A stretch of 64,000 nt of DNA from UBA6059 sp965227155. GTDB lineage: Bacteria > Bacteroidota > Bacteroidia > Cytophagales > Cyclobacteriaceae. The position numbers and the translations under genes are program-made. The DNA lies in NCBI GenBank assembly GCA_965227155.1, contig OZ245731.1, forward strand, positions 4,774,001 through 4,838,000, written 5' to 3'. Under the pieces are notes generated by a model, which worked only from the letters and a program-made list of their open reading frames with translations, did not search any database and was not told the origin of the DNA. Below, piece by piece: positions 1-9,121 of this stretch; positions within the stretch are counted from its first letter, which is position 1, and each line of letters begins with the position of its first letter.

Positions 1-2
1 AG

Positions 3-830
3 TCCTTTTCACAATCTATTTGCATCACTCCTACGGACATATTGATACAGGAGAGTCCTGAGAATCTTCAATCCACCTTTGTGGGTTCTAATCTGGAGCT
101 ATCATGGGAGCTGCCCGATGAAATAGATGCACAAAGCTACATCCTCTATCGAAGCAACAGACCGAGTTCTATTTTTGGGCAGGATCAGACTTACGTCATT
201 GAAGGAAGGCAGGCTTTACAGAATGCAACTTACGCTCTTGAGTTTGTGGATGAATGTGGTAATGAATCTACCCGGTCCAATGTAACGCAACCGGTTGTTC
301 TTGATGCACAGAAACTGGAAGACGGACTATACGAATTAAGCTGGAACCGGTACGAAGGCTGGCCAGAAGGCATTAAGCATTATTTTTTGCAGATACAGGA
401 TGAAAACGGCAACTGGAGTGAAGAAACACTCATTTTTAGTGGTAGGTCAATCGAAGTAAGGCCAGCGCAAAGCATTGCCACCTACCGTATAAGAGCAATA
501 TCAGCCTTAGACAACCCTCGGGAGAGCTTTTCCAATCCGGTAACCCTGGAAGGGCAACCTACCCTTCTGCTACCTAATGCTTTTACCCCCAATGAGGACG
601 GCCTTAATGAATCATTTAGGGCAGTAGGTTCTGATATTTTCAATTTTCAGATGCTCATTTTCAATCAATGGGGAGAGATTTTATTTGAGTCGAAGGATAT
701 AGATGTAGGCTGGACGGGTTTTTATAAGGGAGCTCTTATGCCTCCCGGCTATTATATGTATAAGGTCCAATTTGAAGACGATCGGGGCAACATCTTCGAA
801 CAAAGAGGTAATTTTGTGTTAATAAGATAA
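3..830 (+). CDS. T9SS type B sorting domain protein, C-terminal part (partial)
   Basis: The frame is open to the left edge of the window, so only the last 275 residues of a larger secreted or surface protein are present. The middle part looks like fibronectin-type beta-sandwich modules. The last 88 or so residues form the gliding-motility-associated C-terminal domain: the LPNAFTPNEDGLNE start, a FNQWGEILFES strand, a WTGFYKG turn, then PPGYYMYKV and a final strand ending NFVLIR. In Bacteroidota this domain directs export through the type IX secretion system and attachment at, or release from, the cell surface. The passenger function cannot be told from this fragment. Ten bases separate it from the ybaB-like gene. 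Confidence 0.9.
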   Translation, partial: SFSQSICITPTDILIQESPENLQSTFVGSNLELSWELPDEIDAQSYILYRSNRPSSIFGQDQTYVIEGRQALQNATYALEFVDECGNESTRSNVTQPVVLDAQKLEDGLYELSWNRYEGWPEGIKHYFLQIQDENGNWSEETLIFSGRSIEVRPAQSIATYRIRAISALDNPRESFSNPVTLEGQPTLLLPNAFTPNEDGLNESFRAVGSDIFNFQMLIFNQWGEILFESKDIDVGWTGFYKGALMPPGYYMYKVQFEDDRGNIFEQRGNFVLIR

Positions 831-840
831 ATGCTAGGAT

Positions 841-1176
841 ATGTTTGATATGATGAAAATGATGGGCAAGATGAAGGAAGTCCAGGAGAAAATGAAGGAA
901 GCCCAGGAATCATTAGGAAATATAACTGCTACGGGAGAATCTGGAGCAGGATTGGTGAAAGCCACTGTTAATGGCAGAAAAGAGCTGATTAGTGTTGAAG
1001 TAGACGACAGTCTTTTTTCCAATGATGATAAAAGAATTTTACAGGATTTAATTGTAGCTGCTACAAATAATGCCCTCAGCAATGTAGATGAACTGGCCAA
1101 AGAACACATGAAAAAAAGCACGGAAGGCATGCTACCCAATATCCCGGGCCTTGATCTGAGTAATTTGATGGGATGA
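841..1176 (+). CDS. YbaB/EbfC family nucleoid-associated protein
   Basis: A 111-residue protein with the YbaB/EbfC pattern: a charged, Met/Lys-rich N-terminal helix (FDMMKMMGKMKEVQEKMKEA), a central small beta-sheet with the G-A-G-L-V-x-A-x-V-N-G core, then a helix with the D-L-I-V-A-A-x-N-x-A motif and a Gly/Leu-rich tail. The family forms tweezer-like dimers that bind DNA. In many bacteria it sits next to dnaX-recR, but here it is coupled to a glycosyltransferase by a four-base ATGA overlap. The start is the first ATG after the preceding stop. Confidence 0.93.
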   Translation: MFDMMKMMGKMKEVQEKMKEAQESLGNITATGESGAGLVKATVNGRKELISVEVDDSLFSNDDKRILQDLIVAATNNALSNVDELAKEHMKKSTEGMLPNIPGLDLSNLMG

Positions 1177-2198
1177 GCCTGAAAATCGCCGTATGTATCC
1201 TAAATTATAATGGACGCAAGCTACTACAGCAATTTCTACCCACTGTAGTTGAACATACACCCGCATCACTAGCGGAAATCTACGTGATTGACAATGCCAG
1301 TACTGATGACAGCCTTGCGTATGTAAAGGCTGAATTCCCAACAGTTAAAATTGTCGAAAATACTGAAAATCATGGCTTTACCGGTGGTTACAATATTGGT
1401 TTGCAGCAAATCAATGCCACCTATTATCTACTGATTAATTCAGACATTGAGGTAACCTCTAATTATCTTGAACCGCTGGTCAAAATCCTAGATGAAAATC
1501 CAAATGCCGGTGCATGCCAACCAAAAATCAAGGCCTTTCACCAAAAGGATAGCTTCGAATATGCAGGAGCAGCCGGTGGGTATGTTGATTGGTTGGGCTA
1601 TCCCTTCTGTAGAGGTCGCATCTTTGAAACCCTGGAAAAAGATGAAGGTCAATACGATAATTTACAGCAGGTATTTTGGGCAAGTGGTGCCTGTATGTTA
1701 ATCAAATCCACGCTTTATCATGAAGTGGGGGGCTTTGATATCTCATTTTTTGCGCACATGGAAGAAATCGACCTCTGCTGGCGCGTTCAGCGATTAGGTT
1801 ATGAAATTTACTGTGAGCCTCAATCCATAGTGTATCATGTGGGTGGCGGTACGCTTAATAAAACCAATCCCAGGAAGACCTATCTTAACTTCAGGAATAG
1901 TGCTTCAATGCTGCATAAGAATGTGGTAGACAATACTGTGTATTGGAAGTTCGCAATAAAAATGGTCCTTGACCTGGTTGCTGCCTTGAAATTTGGCCTT
2001 GAAAACTCTCCTGAGCATACACTGGCTGTGCTTAAAGCCTACAAGGATTTTTTTAGGGATATTAAAAATAAGCGGGCTACCAAAAGATTAACAAAAACAA
2101 CAGAAGAAGTAGTGGTGAAGAGTATATACAAAAAAATGATTGTTTGGCAGTACTACGTCAGAAGACGGAAGACCTACAATAGGCTAAAGAAAATCTAG
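1173..2198 (+). CDS. Family 2 glycosyltransferase
   Basis: 341 residues with a GT-A fold of the rhamnosyltransferase/WbbL type. Visible marks are the N-terminal ILNYNGRKLL strand-loop, the nucleotide-binding VIDNASTDDS motif, a metal-site NSDIEV in place of DXD, and the MEEIDLCWRVQRLGYEI acceptor/catalytic segment. The C-terminal 90 residues are basic and helical, which suggests membrane-surface association. It probably transfers a sugar during O-antigen or surface polysaccharide assembly on the cytoplasmic face of the inner membrane. The sugar cannot be predicted. It starts inside the ybaB stop codon (ATGA), so translation is likely coupled. It meets the opposing pspC-like gene tail to tail with a four-base overlap. 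Confidence 0.9.
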   Translation: MSLKIAVCILNYNGRKLLQQFLPTVVEHTPASLAEIYVIDNASTDDSLAYVKAEFPTVKIVENTENHGFTGGYNIGLQQINATYYLLINSDIEVTSNYLEPLVKILDENPNAGACQPKIKAFHQKDSFEYAGAAGGYVDWLGYPFCRGRIFETLEKDEGQYDNLQQVFWASGACMLIKSTLYHEVGGFDISFFAHMEEIDLCWRVQRLGYEIYCEPQSIVYHVGGGTLNKTNPRKTYLNFRNSASMLHKNVVDNTVYWKFAIKMVLDLVAALKFGLENSPEHTLAVLKAYKDFFRDIKNKRATKRLTKTTEEVVVKSIYKKMIVWQYYVRRRKTYNRLKKI

Positions 2199-2413
2199 TA
2201 GTACCAAAGGGAATTGTCCCTTCTGCGTAGATGTTTCCTGAACTCCATGATAAATGCCAGTGACAGATACACAATAATGGGAGATCCGAAGGTCAAAAAC
2301 GAAGTGTAAATAAAAAACAACCGGATGCTCGATGTAGGTATTCTGAGCTTCTCACCCAGGCGAGTGCACACTCCAAAAAACTGCTTTTCAATATACTTCT
2401 GTAGGCTTACCAT
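2195..2413 (-). CDS. PspC domain protein, small
   Basis: A 72-residue membrane protein with the PspC domain as its whole length: an amphipathic start with F-x-G-V-C-x-x-L-G-E, then I-x-x-S-x-x-R-L-x-F, and one strongly hydrophobic segment (residues 30-52). PspC proteins are inner-membrane components of the phage-shock response in proteobacteria. Small stand-alone copies in Bacteroidota are of unknown role. The start codon lies only seven bases downstream of a perfect TACTTTTG box (2421-2428), so the mRNA may be almost leaderless. Confidence 0.85.
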   Translation of the reverse strand: MVSLQKYIEKQFFGVCTRLGEKLRIPTSSIRLFFIYTSFLTFGSPIIVYLSLAFIMEFRKHLRRRDNSLWYY

Positions 2414-2420
2414 TTAAATA

Positions 2421-2428
2421 CAAAAGTA
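2421..2428 (-). promoter_or_regulatory. -7 box of the pspC-like gene
   Basis: On the minus strand this reads TACTTTTG, a full match to the Bacteroidota -7 consensus TAnnTTTG, seven bases from the ATG at 2413. No convincing -33 TTG is found at the usual spacing. Confidence 0.45.
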
Positions 2429-2548
2429 ACAAACCATCTTCTATTTTGTTTATTTTCAATCAAGAAAGAGGAATTTTTGTCTTATTATTGCATTTAGAGT
2501 TATCGAGAAGATCAGAACTAAAAACCCTTATTTTAAAACATAAAGCAA

Positions 2549-4336
2549 ATGAAAAGATTAAATTTTGCAATTGCTATTCTAATAAGTTTCACCACTTTTT
2601 CTTCCTGTACTTTACAGAAGATGATCAATTTGGCTAAGCAACAGGAATTACAGGTTGCGCCAAGTCCATTGGAAGTACATGGTGATAAAGTGACGTTTGA
2701 AATGTCAGCTAAATTGCCACCCAAAATGCTTCCCACCGGAAAGATTTACACGCTTAATACCTTTTATCAGTTCGGTGATCAGGAGGTGCAGGTTTCTAGC
2801 ATTGAATTTAAAGCAGAAGATTTCCCTCAAAGCAGCTCCTCTCCCAGCAGCATGAGTAAGGAAATGACCTTTGATTACATGGAGGGTATGAATCCAGGCA
2901 ACCTTGCTATTGTAGGTGTAGCAATGAACCCTACCAATGGTAAAACAAAATCAACTCCTAAAATGCAGGTTGAAGGTGGTAATGGGTTAATTCTTACCTC
3001 TAAGTTGGTGCAGGATGTCTACCCAGTTGCGTATGCAGACCATGGCTACAATGACCAGGAGGAATTAATACCTACAAGAGTGAATTTCTTCTTTGATCAG
3101 GGCAGATCCCTTTTAAAACGATCTGAGAAAGAAAGTGATCGTGGTGATAAGTTTGCTGCTTTCATCGCAGAGAAAAACGTAACCCGCACAGTTACCATCA
3201 CCGGTGCTCACTCACCTGAAGGTAAAGAGCGTGTCAACTCAGAACTTGCACAAGAAAGAGCTGCCGTGATAGAAGATTATTACAGACAATTGATGCGTAG
3301 ATATGACTATGAAGGCATGGCTGACAGCATCAACTTTGTACTTAAGCCTGTAGTTGAAGACTGGACTGCTCTCAAAGAAGCATTGCAGGATTTTGAAGGC
3401 CTTTCTAATAGCCAAAAATCTCAGGTTACAAGAATCGTGAATGGCACAGGCTCATTCGAAGAAAAAGAAGAATCTCTACAGGATCTTGACTTCTATGACG
3501 TACTTCTTGATGAAGTTTACCCTCCCCTACGTGTGGCTAAAACAGAAATTCTTACTGTAAAGGAGAAAAAATCCAATGCTGAAATCGCAGTGCTCTCTAA
3601 GCAAATAGTAGAAGGTAAAATAAGTGCCGACACTTTATCATTTGCTGAGCTAATGTTCTCTGCCTCTCTTACACCTTCATTGAAAGAGAAAGAAGCTATC
3701 TTCAAAGCAGCTACAAAAAAAGGTGGACAGTGGCAGGCGCACAACAACTTGGGTGCTGTTTACCTGAATATGGCTAAGCAGGCAGAAGGAAGCGAGCAAA
3801 ATGAAATGATTGAGCAGGCCGTAACTCAGTTTGAGATCGCTGCCAACAAAATGGAATCTGCTGAAGTGCTTACCAATATGGCTTCTGCTTATATGATGCA
3901 GGGCGACTATGCTCAAGCCTACAGCAACCTTACCAAAGCTGAAAATGCGGCTAATGCTGATAGAACTCGTCAGCACATCAATAGCGGTAAAGGTGTTATC
4001 GAAGTTCGCAATGGTCAATACGACAATGCGGTGCGTTCATTGGCATCAGCAGATCCGGACGATATAGATGTGACATTTGACCTTGGTCTTGCCTATCTGT
4101 TGAAGAAAGAATTTGATTCAGCTAACAATGCTTTTGATGATGTAATTGCCGGTGATAGCGATTATGCATGGGCATACTACACCAAGGCAATTGTAGCTGC
4201 CAGAAAAGGTATGGAAAACGCTTTGACAGAGAATTTATCAAAAGCAGTTTCAATGGAGCCTTCTCTAAAGGAAAAAGCTTTATCAGATCTTGAATTCAGT
4301 GATTATGCTTCTGCTGTTTCTTCTGCAGTAAACTAA
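2549..4336 (+). CDS. TPR lipoprotein with OmpA-like central segment
   Basis: 595 residues. A signal peptide ends in the lipobox F-S-S-C (Cys20), so this is a lipoprotein. Residues 25-165 form a beta-rich domain of unknown family. Around 175-230 there is a pattern reminiscent of OmpA C-terminal domains (NFFFDQG, then ITGAHSPEGKE and a helix LAQERAAVIEDYY), though the usual peptidoglycan-binding residues are not clear. From about 385 to the end there are TPR-like helical pairs, for example NLGAVYLNMAK and AYMMQGDYAQAYSNLTKAE. The arrangement recalls lipoproteins that tether outer-membrane machines to peptidoglycan, but assignment to a known T9SS component is not supported. It is a single gene followed by a strong terminator. 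Confidence 0.8.
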   Translation: MKRLNFAIAILISFTTFSSCTLQKMINLAKQQELQVAPSPLEVHGDKVTFEMSAKLPPKMLPTGKIYTLNTFYQFGDQEVQVSSIEFKAEDFPQSSSSPSSMSKEMTFDYMEGMNPGNLAIVGVAMNPTNGKTKSTPKMQVEGGNGLILTSKLVQDVYPVAYADHGYNDQEELIPTRVNFFFDQGRSLLKRSEKESDRGDKFAAFIAEKNVTRTVTITGAHSPEGKERVNSELAQERAAVIEDYYRQLMRRYDYEGMADSINFVLKPVVEDWTALKEALQDFEGLSNSQKSQVTRIVNGTGSFEEKEESLQDLDFYDVLLDEVYPPLRVAKTEILTVKEKKSNAEIAVLSKQIVEGKISADTLSFAELMFSASLTPSLKEKEAIFKAATKKGGQWQAHNNLGAVYLNMAKQAEGSEQNEMIEQAVTQFEIAANKMESAEVLTNMASAYMMQGDYAQAYSNLTKAENAANADRTRQHINSGKGVIEVRNGQYDNAVRSLASADPDDIDVTFDLGLAYLLKKEFDSANNAFDDVIAGDSDYAWAYYTKAIVAARKGMENALTENLSKAVSMEPSLKEKALSDLEFSDYASAVSSAVN

Positions 4337-4358
4337 TCAACCAGAATTATAAAAAATT

Positions 4359-4386
4359 AAAAGCCCTCCCCGTTGAGGGCTTTTTT
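4359..4386 (+). terminator. Intrinsic terminator of the TPR lipoprotein gene
   Basis: GCCCTC (4363-4368) pairs with GAGGGC (4375-4380) around a six-base loop, extended by flanking A/T pairs and followed directly by six T. Confidence 0.9.
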
Positions 4387-4458
4387 GTGTGTCATACTTT
4401 GGTTGGATTTTGAGGGCTGATCCATTATTTTAGCGCTCCCCAATTTGAACAATCTACA

Positions 4459-5436
4459 ATGAGAGAAATACAGTTTAGAGAAGCCTTACGCGAGGCTATG
4501 AGTGAAGAGATGAGGAGAGACGAAAATGTCTATCTCATGGGCGAAGAAGTGGCTGAATACAATGGTGCCTACAAGGTTACTCAGGGCATGTTGGATGAGT
4601 TTGGCGCCAAGCGTGTGATTGACACACCGATTACAGAGTTGGGATTTGCTGGTATTGGCATTGGCTCTGCCATGAATGGGTTGCGTCCTATTGTTGAATT
4701 CATGACCTTCAATTTTAGCCTTGTCGCAATCGATCAAATCATCAATGGTGCTGCTAAAATGATGTCAATGTCTGGCGGTCAGGTAGGTGTTCCAATTGTT
4801 TTTAGAGGCCCTACAGGAAATGCCGGACAGCTAAGCTCTCAGCACTCTCAAAACTTCGAAAATTGGTATGCTAATACACCAGGGCTTAAGGTAGTTGTAC
4901 CAAGCAATCCATATGATGCTAAAGGTTTATTAAAATCATCAATCAGAGATGATGATCCGGTTATTTTCATGGAGTCTGAGCTGATGTATGGTGATAAAGG
5001 TGAGGTTCCCGAAGAAGAATATCTACTTCCTCTGGGCAAGGCCAAAGTGGTAAGGGAAGGGCAACATGCTACACTGGTTTCATTTGGTAAATTTATGAAA
5101 GTGGCACACGAGGCTGCCGCTGAAATGAAGAAGGAAGGATACGAAATAGAGGTGATTGACCTTATGTCAGTACGACCAATTGACTACAAAACAATATTCG
5201 AGTCGGTAAGAAAGACCAACCGCCTGGTAATTGTTGAAGAAGCATGGCCTTTGGCATCTATTGCTACCGATATCAGCCATAATGTACAGCGCAACATGTT
5301 CGATTTTCTGGATGCACCGGTTTACAGAGTCAATAGCTATGATGTGCCTCTACCCTATGCACCTACATTGATAGATGAGATTCTGCCGAATGTAGACAAA
5401 ACAATTAAAGCATTAAAAGCTTCCATGTACATTTGA
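4459..5436 (+). CDS. pdhB: Pyruvate dehydrogenase E1 component, beta subunit
   Basis: 325 residues, full length for E1-beta. It has the N-terminal REIQFREALREAMSEEM start, the thiamine-diphosphate contact GEEVAEYNGAYKVT, the DTPITELGFAGIGIGSA segment, the RGPTG loop and the C-terminal transketolase domain (PIDYKTIFESVRKTNRLVIVEE). With an alpha subunit it decarboxylates pyruvate and passes the acetyl group to E2. The alpha and E2/E3 genes are not in this window, so the complex is encoded at split loci. 2-oxoisovalerate dehydrogenase E1-beta is a close relative, but the length and start fit PdhB best. It is monocistronic, bounded by terminators. Confidence 0.92.
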   Translation: MREIQFREALREAMSEEMRRDENVYLMGEEVAEYNGAYKVTQGMLDEFGAKRVIDTPITELGFAGIGIGSAMNGLRPIVEFMTFNFSLVAIDQIINGAAKMMSMSGGQVGVPIVFRGPTGNAGQLSSQHSQNFENWYANTPGLKVVVPSNPYDAKGLLKSSIRDDDPVIFMESELMYGDKGEVPEEEYLLPLGKAKVVREGQHATLVSFGKFMKVAHEAAAEMKKEGYEIEVIDLMSVRPIDYKTIFESVRKTNRLVIVEEAWPLASIATDISHNVQRNMFDFLDAPVYRVNSYDVPLPYAPTLIDEILPNVDKTIKALKASMYI

Positions 5437-5460
5437 TCACGACTACATAAAGAACATAAA

Positions 5461-5500
5461 AGAAAAGGCCTGGAAATAATTTCCAGGCCTTTTCTTTTGT
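5461..5500. terminator. Bidirectional terminator between pdhB and ffh
   Basis: AAAAGGCCTGGAAA and TTTCCAGGCCTTTT form a perfect 14-base stem around a short TAAT-type loop, with A and T tracts on both sides. It can serve both converging genes. Confidence 0.92.
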
Positions 5501-5515
5501 AGATACAGTTAAGCT

Positions 5516-6847
5516 TTATCTGCCAAACGGATTCAAATTAGCAAGCGCCCTCTTATTTCCACCCATTTTATTCATCATTTTCATCATTTTTCTCATCTCC
5601 TGAAACTGCTTGAGCAGTTGATTGACCTGCTGTACAGAAGTGCCACTTCCGCTCGCTATCCTTTGCCTTCTGGACCCATTTATGATTTCAGGCTTAGTTT
5701 TTTCTTCAGGCGTCATAGATCTAATGATGGCCTCTATAGGCTTAAAACTGTCATCATCAATATCAATATCCTTGAGAGCTTTTCCCATACCCGGGATCAT
5801 ACCCATAAGATCTTTGAGGTTACCCATTTTCTTGATTTGCTCCAGTTGCGATAGAAAATCATCGAAACCAAATTGGTTCTTCCTCATTTTCTTCTGCAAT
5901 CGGCTGGCTTCCTCCTGATCAAAGGACTGCTGTGCTTTTTCTACCAGGGATACCACATCACCCATGCCCAGGATACGGTTGGCCATACGATCAGGATGGA
6001 ATACATCTATGGCATCCATTTTTTCACCTGTGCTAATAAATTTGATTGGCTTCTCTACAACCTTTCGGATAGTCAAAGCAGCACCACCTCTGGTATCACC
6101 ATCAAGTTTAGTGAGCACTACCCCATCAAAATCCAATCGGTCGTTGAAAGTCTTGGCAGTGTTCACTGCATCCTGACCGGTCATAGAGTCCACCACAAAC
6201 AGAGTTTCGGAAGGGTTGATAGCTTTTTTTAATGCCTCAATTTCCTGCATCATGGTTTCATCCACCGCCAGACGACCTGCTGTATCTATGATCACCGAGC
6301 TTTTGCCATTCTTTTTGGCATAGTCGAGCGCATTTTTTGCAATTTGTACAGCATTTTTATTCTCAGGCTCAGCATAAACCTCCACACCTATTTGCTCTCC
6401 CAGCACTTTAAGCTGGTCAATAGCAGCAGGTCTGTAGATATCACATGCTACCAGGAGCATGGTGCGGCCTTTCTTTTTGAGATATTGAGCAAGCTTACCA
6501 GAGAAAGTCGTCTTACCTGAACCTTGTAATCCTGAAATCAAAATGGAATTAGGTTGGCCATCCAGGTTGATATCTGACTTGGTGCCACCCATCAGTAACC
6601 CTAGTTCCTCAGCAGTGATCTTTGTTAATAATTGACCGGGAGAAACCGCTATCAATACATCTCTACCCAGCGCTTTCTCTTTGATAGAATCGGTAATCTC
6701 TTTGGCTACTTTGTAGTTTACGTCAGCATCAATCAACGCCCTTCTGATTTCCTTAACAGTAGTGGCTACATTGATCTCAGTAATCCTACCCTGCCCTTTA
6801 AGCGACTTAAATGCTCGGTCTAGTTTTACACTTAAATTATCAAACAT
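5516..6847 (-). CDS. ffh: Signal recognition particle protein Ffh (SRP54)
   Basis: 443 residues, normal length. Domain order is the N four-helix bundle (1-85), the G GTPase domain with P-loop GLQGSGKTTFSGKLA, DTAGRLAVDE, and TKLDGDTRGGAAL, then the methionine-rich M domain that binds 4.5S RNA and signal peptides (SGSGTSVQQVNQLLKQF, MRKMMKMMNKMGG). It targets nascent membrane proteins to FtsY and SecYEG. A TAGTTTTG box lies 23 bases upstream of the ATG. The 4.5S RNA gene was not found in the window. Confidence 0.98.
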   Translation of the reverse strand: MFDNLSVKLDRAFKSLKGQGRITEINVATTVKEIRRALIDADVNYKVAKEITDSIKEKALGRDVLIAVSPGQLLTKITAEELGLLMGGTKSDINLDGQPNSILISGLQGSGKTTFSGKLAQYLKKKGRTMLLVACDIYRPAAIDQLKVLGEQIGVEVYAEPENKNAVQIAKNALDYAKKNGKSSVIIDTAGRLAVDETMMQEIEALKKAINPSETLFVVDSMTGQDAVNTAKTFNDRLDFDGVVLTKLDGDTRGGAALTIRKVVEKPIKFISTGEKMDAIDVFHPDRMANRILGMGDVVSLVEKAQQSFDQEEASRLQKKMRKNQFGFDDFLSQLEQIKKMGNLKDLMGMIPGMGKALKDIDIDDDSFKPIEAIIRSMTPEEKTKPEIINGSRRQRIASGSGTSVQQVNQLLKQFQEMRKMMKMMNKMGGNKRALANLNPFGR

Positions 6848-6870
6848 AGGTTCATCTCAATTTTAGACTG

Positions 6871-6878
6871 CAAAACTA
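6871..6878 (-). promoter_or_regulatory. -7 box of ffh
   Basis: The minus strand reads TAGTTTTG, a full TAnnTTTG match, leaving a leader of about 17-20 bases before the ATG. A TTG lies further upstream but at shorter than usual spacing. Confidence 0.5.
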
Positions 6879-6982
6879 ATAATTATGTGTCAACAGGATT
6901 GAATATTGAAAGGCTATGTAACCTTTATTTACCAATTCAGTATACAATAATGTTTAGTACCTTGTATAACAAACTTCTTAAA

Positions 6983-7456
6983 ATGAAAACTCTACTCTTA
7001 ACAGCAGCAACATTATTGATCACCACTTTTTCATTTACCGGTCATGCTCAGAAAATAAAAGAGAAACAATTGATGGGTGTATGGATGATGAAAATTGAAA
7101 TCAATGAAGAAACTTGGGAAAAGGAAGCCCAGGATGAAGAAAATGCACTAGCACGCGCTTTCGTGAAAGGTATATCTGGTTTTGTCGATGGTGTACTGGA
7201 AGAAATTGATTTAAAATTCGAATTCTTGCCCAACAACGAAGCTAAGGTATCGGTAACTGTATTTGGTGAACAGGAAGTAGAATATACCGACTGGCTTATC
7301 AACAGCAATGGTGAATTGGAAATCGGTGATACAGACCTTTATGATAGCGATAGTGAAACTGTCTGGCGTATGGAGGACGGCATTTTGGTTGCTTATGATA
7401 AAGACGGCAGCTATTCGGCCGATGATGATGCACTCGTTTACATGGTGAAATTATAA
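6983..7456 (+). CDS. Secreted lipocalin-like protein of unknown function
   Basis: 157 residues from the ATG at 6983. An upstream TTG-type frame exists but has no sensible N-terminus, while this ATG begins a clean signal peptide (MKTLLLTAATLLITTFSFTG, cleavage after HAQ). The mature part starts KEKQLMGVWMMKIEIN and has alternating beta strands with W-x-M-E-D-G-I-L, as in lipocalin-like or DUF5004-type small periplasmic proteins that measure a scale such as GVW...TW. It is acidic. No catalytic residues are evident. It is monocistronic and ends at a terminator. Confidence 0.75.
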   Translation: MKTLLLTAATLLITTFSFTGHAQKIKEKQLMGVWMMKIEINEETWEKEAQDEENALARAFVKGISGFVDGVLEEIDLKFEFLPNNEAKVSVTVFGEQEVEYTDWLINSNGELEIGDTDLYDSDSETVWRMEDGILVAYDKDGSYSADDDALVYMVKL

Positions 7457-7480
7457 CACTACCTATAACTATGGAATTGA

Positions 7481-7510
7481 AAAGGCACTTTTAGAATACG
7501 GTGCCTTTTT
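7481..7510 (+). terminator. Intrinsic terminator
   Basis: AAAGGCAC and GTGCCTTT form the stem around a loop of about 12 bases, followed by a T-rich run. It lies 24 bases after the stop of the lipocalin-like gene. Confidence 0.85.
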
Positions 7511-7649
7511 CATTTTGACACTAGATTGCCCTCTACAGAATCATTCATTACACACCCATGAGCGATGCACCGTAATAAATCTACCTTCTCCAAATTGATT
7601 TTTTAGTCTCTAATAGGGTGGTTTGTGGGTGGATTATCTATATTTAATT

Positions 7650-8096
7650 ATGGCTGTTGTATTCACTAAGAGACTTATTTCACTCAGTGTTGTCGTTATG
7701 CTTCCTTTAGTGGCTTGGAGTCAGACACTGAAACCAAAGAATGTACTCGATGAGTATTTCTTAACCTATGACTCTAATACTCCCAGTTTGTACCTGACCA
7801 ATACTTTAGATCAGAGATACACCTTTTCCTTTTATCGCCCTATGGTTATTGACAATTTACAGATTATCTCTTTTCATCAATCAGATATTCAGCAGGACAT
7901 TACCTATTTTATTGATCGCCATGGTCAAACACATTTCAGATCATTTGCAGCCACTGCACCTATTAATTATGGAATGAATCATGTTGTAAGGGATAGTTTC
8001 AACCCTTATGGTGCCAGAGATATTAAAGCGGGTCTGATGACAGGAGTTTTAAACGCATTGTTTGGCAGCCAAAGAATCCGATTTGTAAACAGATAA
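7650..8096 (+). CDS. Small secreted protein of unknown function
   Basis: 148 residues from the ATG at 7650; a TTG 27 bases upstream is less likely. The N-terminus MAVVFTKRLISLSVVVMLP is a signal peptide with probable cleavage after AWSQ. The mature part has no recognised domain. It contains aromatic-rich beta-type stretches (DEYFLTYDSNTPSLYL, YTFSFYRPMV) and a conserved-looking C-terminus with YGARDIKAGLMTGVLNALFG. The next gene starts 18 bases later, so the two may be cotranscribed, but no shared role is apparent. Confidence 0.65.
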   Translation: MAVVFTKRLISLSVVVMLPLVAWSQTLKPKNVLDEYFLTYDSNTPSLYLTNTLDQRYTFSFYRPMVIDNLQIISFHQSDIQQDITYFIDRHGQTHFRSFAATAPINYGMNHVVRDSFNPYGARDIKAGLMTGVLNALFGSQRIRFVNR

Positions 8097-8114
8097 TCTA
8101 CAAAATAAATTTTC

Positions 8115-9092
8115 ATGAAAGCAGTATTGTGCAAGGCCTACGGTCCCCCGGAAAAGCTTACAGTTGAAGAAATTGAACCACTTTCACCTGGCAAAGGCCA
8201 GGTTGTAATTTCAGTAAAGGCCTGTGGCGTGAACTTTCCTGATACATTGATTATTGAAGGTAAATATCAATTTCAGCCCGAGATGCCTTTCAGTCCCGGT
8301 GGAGAGGTAGCTGGTATTGTGAAATCTGTGGGTGAAGGAGTAGCTCACTTAAAGGAGGGCATGCATGTGATGGCAGGTACCGGCTGGGGAGGGTTTGCAG
8401 AGGAAGTGTTGGGTATAGCAAGTAATGTAGTACCCATTCCCAAAGAATGGCCATTTACAACTGCCGCAGCCAGCATGATGACTTATGGTACTTCCTACCA
8501 TGCCCTTGTAAACCGTGCTCGAATCAAAGAAGGTGAATCCCTGCTGGTATTGGGTGCCGCAGGAGGTGTAGGCACAGCTGCAATCCAAATCGGAAAGTTG
8601 CTGGGTGCTAAAGTGATAGCGGCTGCCAGCACTGATGAAAAACTAGACTATTGCAGAGAAATTGGTGCCGATGAGACCATAAACTATAATAGGGAATCCT
8701 TAAAAGATAGAACTAAGGAACTTACCAATGGAAAAGGTGTAGATGTCATTTATGATCCTGTTGGAGACAAATATGCAGAACCAGCCCTAAGAGCAATAGC
8801 TTGGAAAGGCCGCTATTTGGTTGTGGGCTTTGCCGCAGGTGAGATCCCGAAAATTCCACTCAACTTGCCCCTACTTAAGGGGTGTCAGATCGTAGGGGTA
8901 TTCTGGGGTGCTTTTTTCAGAAACGAACCTGAGGTCAATATGAAGAATTTCATGCAAATCGGTCAATGGTTGCAAACAGGTGCTCTTAAGCCACAGATTC
9001 ACGCTACTTACCCTCTCGAACAAGTAACTGAAGCGCTTAATGCCATTAAGTCCCGAAAAGTAAAGGGTAAAATCGTATTGGTGCCTTCCTAG
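8115..9092 (+). CDS. NADPH:quinone oxidoreductase family, zinc-free MDR
   Basis: 325 residues of the medium-chain dehydrogenase/reductase superfamily. The N-terminal GroES-like half has CGVNFPDTLIIEGKY and PGGEVAGIV. The Rossmann half has LVLGAAGGVGTAAIQIGKLL and DVIYDPVGDKY. Zinc ligands of alcohol dehydrogenases are absent, as in the quinone oxidoreductase group. It probably reduces an enone, quinone or acryloyl-type substrate with NADPH in the cytoplasm. The precise substrate cannot be read from sequence. No terminator is seen before the plug-domain locus. Confidence 0.88.
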   Translation: MKAVLCKAYGPPEKLTVEEIEPLSPGKGQVVISVKACGVNFPDTLIIEGKYQFQPEMPFSPGGEVAGIVKSVGEGVAHLKEGMHVMAGTGWGGFAEEVLGIASNVVPIPKEWPFTTAAASMMTYGTSYHALVNRARIKEGESLLVLGAAGGVGTAAIQIGKLLGAKVIAAASTDEKLDYCREIGADETINYNRESLKDRTKELTNGKGVDVIYDPVGDKYAEPALRAIAWKGRYLVVGFAAGEIPKIPLNLPLLKGCQIVGVFWGAFFRNEPEVNMKNFMQIGQWLQTGALKPQIHATYPLEQVTEALNAIKSRKVKGKIVLVPS

Positions 9093-9121
9093 ATAAAATC
9101 AGGTATAGGCTGCTTAGAATC

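Noticed and set aside
5618..6232. Several open frames opposite ffh.
   Set aside because: ffh is certain; the opposing frames show no signal peptide, domain or ribosome-binding site.
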